53,513 nt of DNA. It comes from Polymorphobacter sp. (GTDB taxonomy: Bacteria; Pseudomonadota; Alphaproteobacteria; Sphingomonadales; Sphingomonadaceae). Made by a program: the position numbers and the translations under genes. This document shows, one piece after another, positions 47,456 through 53,513 of this stretch (the stretch's first letter is position 1; each line of letters starts with the position of its first letter). The DNA lies in assembly GCF_025362435.1 (NCBI RefSeq), contig NZ_JANYGL010000091.1, positions 1 to 53,513 on the forward strand. Direction: 5' to 3'. Under the pieces are notes generated by a model. The model worked only from the letters and a program-made list of their open reading frames with translations. It ran no database searches and was not told where the DNA came from.

Positions 47456-47955
47456 GCGAATAGCCAATGCCCGAGCAGGCGGTCGAAAGGAAAGGTGAAA
47501 AACCCGGCGATCAGCAGCGCGCCGAAGACGATGCCGCGAACCCCACGGCGATGACCGGCGACATTGTGGCTCCGCGCGCGCCAGACGAGTAGCGGCACCC
47601 GAATTAGCACCCATACCGACAGGATGTGGATGACACTGAATCTGCCGTGGTTGGCGTCGCGGATCAGCAGACTGGAGAGAGCCGTCAAGATCATCGCGAT
47701 TGCCCACACCCAGCCGAGGACGCGATGCGGGCGGTTACCCTTGGGCCGGATCAGCATCACCGGGGTCAGCGCGAGCGCGGCGGCGATTAGCCCAAGGTGC
47801 GCCCAGACCGGCCATGATATCAGGCTCCAATCGGCGTGGCCGCGCATGACCGCGACCGCGACGACCGCGAGCATGATAGCAGCGGCGATGCCAAGCCCGC
47901 GATCGCTGACGACCCGGTCGAAGAGGTTCTTACCGACCGGTGCGACAGTGGCCAT
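47452..47955 (-). CDS. DUF2306-family membrane protein
   Basis: A 167-residue membrane protein with four hydrophobic segments. The family pattern is seen in RPHRVLGWVWAIAMILTALSSLLIR (about 77-101), followed by FSVIHILSVWVLIRVPL and NVAGHRRGVRG. DUF2306 proteins have no established function; the conserved histidines hint at heme or quinone contact. It is coupled to the PepSY-like gene downstream as ATGA, and the two may act together. ATG at 47955. Confidence 0.8.
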   Translation of the reverse strand: MATVAPVGKNLFDRVVSDRGLGIAAAIMLAVVAVAVMRGHADWSLISWPVWAHLGLIAAALALTPVMLIRPKGNRPHRVLGWVWAIAMILTALSSLLIRDANHGRFSVIHILSVWVLIRVPLLVWRARSHNVAGHRRGVRGIVFGALLIAGFFTFPFDRLLGHWLFA

Positions 47956-48199
47956 GACGTTCCCCGAACTTGCACCGCGATGCTAGCCGAGCAGTATGCG
48001 GTGCGCTAGCGATGGACCTCACGCCCCGGGGATTACGATAAAGTCGTGGCTGACAACACCGCCATCCACGTCACACCGGGCCTGACGCTTCGCCGCGCCG
48101 GAATATGAATGCCGGCTAACATCGCCGTTCAGGTTAGCGGAAGCAGGCGCGGCGCATACCCTCCCTACGGTTAGCGACTCGGCCGCGATGGAGGAAAAG

Positions 48200-48718
48200 A
48201 TGCTACGCACTTTGGTGACGACCGCGGTTCTGGCGACCGCGCTGACAACCGCGATGGTCCCGGCGGCGGCTTCGGCCGACGAGCGCGGCTATGGCTGGCA
48301 CGACGACCGCGGCGGCGATCGTGAAGACTGGCGCGGCGATCGCGGGGACTATCGTCGGGACTACCGGCATGAATACCGTCGCGACGACTGGCGCTATCGC
48401 CGTCAGGTTCAAGGCTATTACGCCGCTCCTGCCTATGGCTACCAGCCGTATGCCTATGCCCCGGCCTATGGCTACGAACAGTCCTACGACGGCGGTTACT
48501 ACCAGCAGAGGTCGTACCCCGTTCGGCAGGGTTACTACCAGCAGGGTTATCGCTGCCACTCGGACGGCACCACCGGCGCGGTAATCGGCGCGATCGCGGG
48601 CGGGTTGCTCGGGAACAGCGTCGCCGGTCGCGGCGACCGGACCGCGGGCGCGCTGATCGGCGGCGCGGGCGGATTGTTCGCCGGCCGGGCGATCGAGCGT
48701 AGCGGCAACCGCTGCTAG
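48200..48718 (+). CDS. Exported glycine-zipper 2TM protein
   Basis: A 172-residue exported protein. The signal peptide covers about residues 1-26 (ending AAASA). The middle is rich in Arg, Asp, Tyr and Gly (DRGDYRRDYRHEYRRDDWRY, then Gly-Tyr-Gln repeats), as in RcnB-like periplasmic proteins. The C-terminus is a glycine-zipper domain (TTGAVIGAIAGGLLGN and AGALIGGAGGLFAGRAI), which forms a hairpin in the outer membrane in related 17-kDa antigens. ATG at 48200 is chosen because GGAGG lies six bases before it; an in-frame ATG at 48188 lacks a site. A strong terminator follows. Confidence 0.85.
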   Translation: MLRTLVTTAVLATALTTAMVPAAASADERGYGWHDDRGGDREDWRGDRGDYRRDYRHEYRRDDWRYRRQVQGYYAAPAYGYQPYAYAPAYGYEQSYDGGYYQQRSYPVRQGYYQQGYRCHSDGTTGAVIGAIAGGLLGNSVAGRGDRTAGALIGGAGGLFAGRAIERSGNRC

Positions 48719-48740
48719 GCGGTCGACCGCCTAATCGAGA

Positions 48741-48775
48741 AGCCCCCGCGAGCTTGCGCTCACGGGGGCTTTTTC
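48741..48775. terminator. Bidirectional intrinsic terminator
   Basis: agcccccg pairs with cgggggct, with a second short pair gag/ctc above one mismatch, followed by ttttcg on the plus strand. It ends the glycine-zipper gene. On the minus strand the same hairpin lies 25 bases past the rpsA stop and is followed by tctcgatt, so it may end rpsA as well. Confidence 0.85.
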
Positions 48776-48798
48776 GTGTCGATTGCCGAAGCGGCGGC

Positions 48799-50523
48799 TT
48801 AGCCCTTCTCGGCGTCCTTGTTCGCGCGGTTGAGCGCGGCGCCGAGGATGTCGCCGAGTGAGGCACCAGAGTCCGACGAACCATACTGCGCGACAGCCTG
48901 CTTTTCCTCGGTGATCTGCATCGCCTTGATGCTGAGCATCGGCTTCTTGCCGCGCTCGAATCCGATCACCATTGCATCGACCTTCTGGCCGACCTGGAAA
49001 CGCTCCGGACGCTGCTCGTCACGGTCGCGGCTGAGGTCGCCACGCTTGATGAACGCGAGCGGACCATCCTCGCCGACCTGGACCTCGATGCCACCATCGC
49101 GGTTGTCGACGACGGTGCAGGTGACAATCTGATTCTTGCGCAACTCGGTGCCGCCGTCAGCATGAGCGACCGGTGCGGTAACGCGGCTGTCGTCGAGTTC
49201 CTTGATCGACAGGCTGATGCGCTCCTTCTCGACATCGACCTCGATGACCTTGGCGCGAATCCGCTCACCCTTGTGATGCGACGCCAGCGCCTGCTCGCCG
49301 CTGAGGCCCCAGGCGATGTCGGACATGTGGACCATACCGTCGACGTCGCCGTCGAGCCCGATGAACAGGCCGAACTCGGTTGCGTTCTTGACTTCGCCTT
49401 CGACGATCGTGCCGACCGGATACTGCTCGGCGAAGATCTCCCACGGATTGCGCTGCGCCTGCTTGAGGCCGAGCGAAATCCGGCGCTTCTCCTCGTCGAC
49501 CTCGAGGACGATGACCTCAACCTCCTGGCTGGTGCTGACGATCTTGCCGGGGTGGACGTTCTTCTTGACCCACGACATTTCGCTGACGTGGACGAGTCCC
49601 TCGATGCCGGGCTCGAGCTCGACGAACGCGCCGTACTCGGTGATGTTGGTGACGCGGCCGGTGTGACGGCTGTCGACCGGGTAGTTCGCGGCAGCTGTGA
49701 TCCACGGATCGGCCTCGAGCTGCTTCATGCCGAGGCTGATGCGCTGGGTCTCGCGGTTGATGCGGACGATCTGGACACGGAGCGTGTCGCCGATGTTGAG
49801 GACTTCGCTCGGGTGACCGACGCGCTTGTAGCTCATGTCGGTGACATGGAGCAGGCCGTCGATCCCGCCGAGGTCGACGAACGCACCGTAGTCGGTGATG
49901 TTCTTGACGACACCGTCGACGATCTGGCCTTCGGCGAGCGACTGGATCAGGCCGGTACGGGCTTCGGCGCGGCTCTCCTCGAGGATCGAGCGGCGCGAAA
50001 CGACGATGTTGCCGCGCTTGCGGTCCATCTTGAGGATGACGAACGGCTGCGGCAGGTTCATCAGCGGGGTGACGTCGCGAACCGGGCGGATGTCGACCTG
50101 CGAACCGGGCAGGAAGGCAACGGCGCCGGAAAGGTCGACGGTGAATCCGCCCTTGACGCGGCCGAAGATGACGCCCTCGACGCGCTCGTTTGCAGCGTAC
50201 TGCGTCTCGAGCGTGTCCCATGCGGCTTCGCGGCGAGCGCGGTCGCGCGACAGCATCGCCTCGCCCATCGCGTTCTCGACGCGATCGACATAGACCTCGA
50301 CTTCGTCGCCGACGGCGATCTCGGCCTTCATGCCGGGAGCGGCGAATTCACGGAGGGGAACGCGGCCTTCCGACTTCAGCCCGACGTCGATCACGGCGAG
50401 GTCGTTCTCGATTGCGGTGACGCGGCCCTTGACCACCCGCCCTTCAAACGATTGATTCTTGCCGAGCGAGCTTTCGAGCATCGCGGCGAAGTCGTCGCGG
50501 GTCGGTTGGGCAGCGGAAGCCAT
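48799..50523 (-). CDS. rpsA: 30S ribosomal protein S1
   Basis: Binds mRNA leaders and helps the 30S subunit initiate translation. It has 574 residues and six S1 (OB-fold) repeats, the usual alphaproteobacterial form. The repeats are seen from GRVVKGRVTAIENDLAVIDVG through GVVKNITDYGAFVDLGGIDGLLHVTDMSYKR and GRVTNITEYGAFVELEPGIEGLVHVSEMSW, to QIVTCTVVDNRDGGIEVQV. The ATG at 50523 is chosen since family proteins begin with this short Ala-rich stretch; AAGG lies about ten bases before it. It lies downstream of cmk, as in many proteobacteria. Confidence 0.97.
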   Translation of the reverse strand: MASAAQPTRDDFAAMLESSLGKNQSFEGRVVKGRVTAIENDLAVIDVGLKSEGRVPLREFAAPGMKAEIAVGDEVEVYVDRVENAMGEAMLSRDRARREAAWDTLETQYAANERVEGVIFGRVKGGFTVDLSGAVAFLPGSQVDIRPVRDVTPLMNLPQPFVILKMDRKRGNIVVSRRSILEESRAEARTGLIQSLAEGQIVDGVVKNITDYGAFVDLGGIDGLLHVTDMSYKRVGHPSEVLNIGDTLRVQIVRINRETQRISLGMKQLEADPWITAAANYPVDSRHTGRVTNITEYGAFVELEPGIEGLVHVSEMSWVKKNVHPGKIVSTSQEVEVIVLEVDEEKRRISLGLKQAQRNPWEIFAEQYPVGTIVEGEVKNATEFGLFIGLDGDVDGMVHMSDIAWGLSGEQALASHHKGERIRAKVIEVDVEKERISLSIKELDDSRVTAPVAHADGGTELRKNQIVTCTVVDNRDGGIEVQVGEDGPLAFIKRGDLSRDRDEQRPERFQVGQKVDAMVIGFERGKKPMLSIKAMQITEEKQAVAQYGSSDSGASLGDILGAALNRANKDAEKG

Positions 50524-50670
50524 ATAAATCAGTACCTTTTTCGTCGGGTCCGGCACCATGCCGCCCGTTCAGCGCCGACGACGAACACCATGTCCGCCGC
50601 CTTAATAACAGGCCCAGAAAACTGGAATGGGCCGGACGTTGGCTCTGCCTACGCCCAATCCCAATGTCTG

Positions 50671-51318
50671 TTAGCCGCCCCGCAGCCGCGCTTCGACGAG
50701 CGCGATAGCCTGGGCGACGGCGGAGCCTATATCGAGATTCGTCGTGTCGAGCAAGACAGCGTCGGTGGCCATCATCAGCGGCGCGGCATGGCGTCCCGAA
50801 TCGCGCGCGTCGCGAGCGAGGATGTCGCCGAGCACCGTCTCGTGGCTCAATGCATGGCCGGCGCGAGCAAGTTCAGCTGCGCGGCGCGCGGCGCGGACGT
50901 CGGGGCTCGCGGTGACGAAAAGCTTGGCCGGAGCATCAGGCGCGATCACCGTGCCGATGTCGCGCCCGTCGAGCACCGCGCCCTCGGCCTGCGCCGCGAA
51001 CGCTCGCTGCCGCGCCAGCAGCGCGGCACGAACGCCCGGGTGCGCCGAAACGATCGATGCCGCTTGCGCATTGTCGGCGCTCATCAGGTCGGGCTCGTCG
51101 AGCAGCGCCTCGTCGAGCGCTATCGCCGCGGCTTCGGCCAGCGTCGCATCGCCGGGGTCACCGCCGCCGCGCCGCACCGCCAGCCCGACAGCGCGGTACA
51201 GCTTGCCGGTGTCGAGGTGACCGAGACCGAAGTGCTGGGCAAGCGCGCGGGCGACGGTGCCCTTGCCGCTCGCGGCGGGGCCATCGACGGCGATCACCAG
51301 GGGGATGAGATGGTTCAT
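50671..51318 (-). CDS. cmk: Cytidylate kinase
   Basis: Phosphorylates CMP and dCMP for nucleotide supply. A 215-residue P-loop kinase with [14 protein letters not shown] (about 11-24) as Walker [14 protein letters not shown] (about 34-46, substrate region) and [22 protein letters not shown] (about 117-138). The C-terminal RDARDSGR and [13 protein letters not shown] are also family signatures. ATG at 51318. Upstream of rpsA on the same strand with a 147-base gap; aroA, its frequent partner, is not present, and a divergent wecB takes that place. Confidence 0.95.
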   Translation of the reverse strand: MNHLIPLVIAVDGPAASGKGTVARALAQHFGLGHLDTGKLYRAVGLAVRRGGGDPGDATLAEAAAIALDEALLDEPDLMSADNAQAASIVSAHPGVRAALLARQRAFAAQAEGAVLDGRDIGTVIAPDAPAKLFVTASPDVRAARRAAELARAGHALSHETVLGDILARDARDSGRHAAPLMMATDAVLLDTTNLDIGSAVAQAIALVEARLRGG

Positions 51319-51383
51319 GCAGCGCAACGCATAGCGGACCCCCTGGTTGTGTCGAGCCCGGCATCCGGGCATGGTCGACCCTG

Positions 51384-52526
51384 ATGAGCGGGGGTATATC
51401 ACCAGGCGGGGGAGTCGTGTGCGTTCTCGGGACGCGACCCGAGGCAATCAAGCTTGTGCCGGTGGTTTTGGCGCTCGCGGCGCGGGGGGTAGTGGTCACG
51501 CTCTGCAGTACTGGGCAGCAACGCGAGCTTGTGCGTGCGGCGCTCGACGACTTCGGACTAATCCCCGACATCGACCTCGACCTGATGCAGCCCGACCAGT
51601 CTCCTGAGGCGTTTGTATCGATCGCGATGCCATTGCTTAGGCACGCGATTACGCGGCTCTCCACCGCGATGGTGATCGTCCAGGGAGACACGGCGACAAC
51701 CCTCGCCGGAGCGATGGCGGCCGCCTATGCCCGCGTTCCGGTCGCGCATGTCGAAGCAGGGTTGCGCAGCGGTGCAGCCGAACCGTTTCCGGAGGATATG
51801 CATCGTCGGGTCATCGCCCAGTTGGCAACACATCATTTCGCCCCGACACAGAAGGCGCAGGCAGCGCTCGTTCGTGAAGGTATCGCCTGGGGCACGATCA
51901 GCGTGACCGGCAACACGGTAATCGACGCGCTGCGCCTGGCCGAAGCGAGGCTCGGCGCCGATCCATCGCTGCAAGCGCGGGTGGCGGAGGCGTTTCCACC
52001 GCTGCGCGAGGGCCGCGCGCTGGTACTGGTTACCGCCCATCGCCGCGAGAATCATGCGCACATGGCAGCCATCGCCGAAGCGGTGGCGACACTGGCAGAA
52101 AGGCACGATGTGGACGTTGTTGTGCCACTTCATCCCAATCCAGCCTCCGGAGCGATGTTGCAGGCACGGCTGGAAAGGGTGGCCAACGTCGCGCTGGTGC
52201 CGCCGCTCGGTTACCTCGCTTTCGTCACACTGCTACGTCGCGCGCGGCTCGTCCTCACCGACTCGGGCGGGGTGCAGGAGGAGGCTCCAGCGTTCGGCTG
52301 TCCGGTGCTAGTGCTGCGCGAAACGACCGAACGGCCCGAGGGCATCGAGGCGGGGGCGGCGCGACTCGTCGGCACCGACTCGGCGACGATCGTTGCAGCA
52401 GCGGGTGAACTTATTGAGAACGAAGCGGTTCATGCCGCGATGGCGACCGCGATCTTGCCTTATGGGGACGGTTACGCAGCCGATCGCATCGCTGCTATCG
52501 TCGCGCAAGAAGTTGTTGCGCGGTGA
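51384..52526 (+). CDS. wecB: UDP-N-acetylglucosamine 2-epimerase (non-hydrolysing)
   Basis: Converts UDP-GlcNAc to UDP-ManNAc for surface polysaccharide. A 380-residue GT-B fold enzyme. Seen: [14 protein letters not shown] (about 15-28), [24 protein letters not shown] with [32 protein letters not shown], and [29 protein letters not shown] near residue 295. All are classic WecB/MnaA motifs. Divergent from cmk. Coupled to the next epimerase gene by GTGA overlap, so both probably feed a capsule or exopolysaccharide pathway that continues beyond the window. Confidence 0.95.
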   Translation: MSGGISPGGGVVCVLGTRPEAIKLVPVVLALAARGVVVTLCSTGQQRELVRAALDDFGLIPDIDLDLMQPDQSPEAFVSIAMPLLRHAITRLSTAMVIVQGDTATTLAGAMAAAYARVPVAHVEAGLRSGAAEPFPEDMHRRVIAQLATHHFAPTQKAQAALVREGIAWGTISVTGNTVIDALRLAEARLGADPSLQARVAEAFPPLREGRALVLVTAHRRENHAHMAAIAEAVATLAERHDVDVVVPLHPNPASGAMLQARLERVANVALVPPLGYLAFVTLLRRARLVLTDSGGVQEEAPAFGCPVLVLRETTERPEGIEAGAARLVGTDSATIVAAAGELIENEAVHAAMATAILPYGDGYAADRIAAIVAQEVVAR

Positions 52527-53491
52527 CTATACTTGTCACGGGAGTCGCCGGATTCATTGGTTTTCACACGGCAAAGGCGCTGCTGGCGCGCGGCGAGGCG
52601 GTCGTCGGAATCGACAACCTCAACGACTATTACGATCCGCAACTGAAGCGCGACCGGCTCGCGCAACTGGACGCTGATTTCACCTTCCTCCACTGCGACT
52701 TCAGTGACTTCCCGGCGCTGACGGCGGCACTCGCCGGACATTCGTTCGACCGTATCATCCACCTTGGGGCGCAGGCCGGTGTTGGGTACTCACTCAAGGA
52801 TCCGCACAGCTACGTCCGGTCGAACCTTGCCGGGCATCTCAACATGCTCGAAATCACGAGGCAGACCAACGGCTTGCGCCATATGGTCTATGCCTCATCG
52901 TCGTCGGTCTATGGCGCCAATACCAAGCTGCCGTTTTCGGTCGACGACCGCGCCGACCACCCGGTTTCGCTCTACGCCGCGACCAAGCGTGCCGACGAAC
53001 TGATGAGCGAGAGCTACGCCCATCTTTTCGCCATTCCCTTGACCGGACTACGCTTTTTCACCGTCTATGGGCCGTGGGGCCGCCCCGACATGGCGCTCTG
53101 GCGCTTCACCGAGCGCATCCTCAAGGGCACCCCGATCCCGCTCTACAACGGCGGGCGGATGCGCCGCGACTTTACCTACATCGACGATATCATCGGCGGC
53201 ATCCTCCTCGCGCTCGACTGCCCGCACGGGGCCGCACGCGTGTCCGCACATCGTGTCTTCAACCTCGGCAACAGTCGCTCCGAAGATCTGGGGCACCTCG
53301 TCGAATTGATCGAGGCGGCGACCGGCAAGGCGGCGATCCGCGAGCTGCTACCGATGCAGCCCGGCGACGTCCACGAGACCTTCGCCGATATCGCCGCGAC
53401 GACCGCCGCGCTCGGTTTCGCCCCGACGACGAGCATCGAGGCCGGCATCCCGAAATTTGTCGACTGGTACCGCGGCTACGCTGGGCTTTAA
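52523..53491 (+). CDS. NAD-dependent nucleotide-sugar epimerase (UDP-glucuronate 4-epimerase-like)
   Basis: An extended SDR of 322 residues. Cofactor motif TGVAGFIG (G7-x-x-G10-x-x-G13), HLGAQAGVGYSLKDP near residue 90, ASSSSVYG (about 125-132), and the YxxxK pair in SLYAATKRADE (Tyr near 152). GLRFFTVYGPWGRPDMA is the signature of the UDP-glucuronate epimerase branch (CapI/LpsL). It probably makes UDP-galacturonate for surface polysaccharide. GTG start at 52523 overlaps the wecB stop. The stop falls 22 bases before the window end. Confidence 0.92.
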   Translation: MTILVTGVAGFIGFHTAKALLARGEAVVGIDNLNDYYDPQLKRDRLAQLDADFTFLHCDFSDFPALTAALAGHSFDRIIHLGAQAGVGYSLKDPHSYVRSNLAGHLNMLEITRQTNGLRHMVYASSSSVYGANTKLPFSVDDRADHPVSLYAATKRADELMSESYAHLFAIPLTGLRFFTVYGPWGRPDMALWRFTERILKGTPIPLYNGGRMRRDFTYIDDIIGGILLALDCPHGAARVSAHRVFNLGNSRSEDLGHLVELIEAATGKAAIRELLPMQPGDVHETFADIAATTAALGFAPTTSIEAGIPKFVDWYRGYAGL

Positions 53492-53513
53492 ACCGCCCCC
53501 AGCGCGGTCATCA

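Noticed and set aside
49162-51384. A 740-codon plus-strand open frame opposite rpsA and cmk
   Set aside because: Both genes on the other strand are certain. The translation is repetitive Asp/Leu/Val sequence mirroring the S1 repeats.

Overview
This 53.5 kb window is high-GC chromosomal DNA from an alphaproteobacterium, most likely a sphingomonad (Sphingomonadales). The basis is a CcrM-type GANTC methylase, TonB-dependent receptors paired with glycoside hydrolases, the Lhr-type helicase/exonuclease/PdeM repair set, the DUF4130-UdgX plus radical-SAM repair pair, an rpsA-cmk pair, and dispersed palindromes of the tcatcccggcgaaggccggga type. The genus cannot be fixed from the sequence alone. No rRNA, tRNA, CRISPR array, prophage or intact insertion sequence was seen.

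Layout. 1-11.2 kb: ccrM (cut by the window edge), rnhB, a glmM-DUF1272-thiD operon, an aldo/keto reductase, a short-chain dehydrogenase coupled to an NnrU-family membrane protein, and a peptide-transporter/two-amidohydrolase operon. 11.3-16 kb: a lower-GC HEPN-like orphan, a nitroreductase, a short GntR regulator coupled to cysQ, pdeM, and two decayed genes (a TonB receptor and a luciferase-like monooxygenase). 16.1-22.3 kb: a plant-polysaccharide locus (GH43, GH5-like hydrolase, aldose 1-epimerase) divergent from a large TonB receptor broken by a single amber codon. 22.4-28.7 kb: a proline-rich lipoprotein, a class-C serine hydrolase, a frameshifted PAS-GGDEF-EAL protein, a TetR regulator and a secreted protein. 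28.8-33.8 kb: metal resistance, made of a fully coupled arsR-arsC-arsN-arsH-aquaporin operon, then a Met-rich outer-membrane protein divergent from a CsoR repressor.

34.1-53.5 kb: divergent Lhr helicase and exonuclease, a TSUP transporter with its TIGR02186 partner, kup, alanine dehydrogenase with a phosphatase-like gene that seems to start at CTG, the DUF4130-UdgX and radical-SAM repair genes, two small membrane proteins, a glycine-zipper protein, rpsA, cmk, and two nucleotide-sugar epimerases.

Themes. At sixteen co-directional junctions the start codon overlaps the previous stop as NTGA (ATGA, GTGA, one TTGA, one CTGA), so translational coupling is the main operon architecture. DNA maintenance recurs (CcrM, RNase HII, PdeM, Lhr, exonuclease, UdgX, radical SAM). 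Several genes are in early decay: one amber codon, one small indel and two deletion relics. The least described items are the UdgX/radical-SAM pair with a small membrane ORF between them, the transporter operon whose two amidohydrolases differ in their metal-binding motif, and the four GANTC sites upstream of ccrM.
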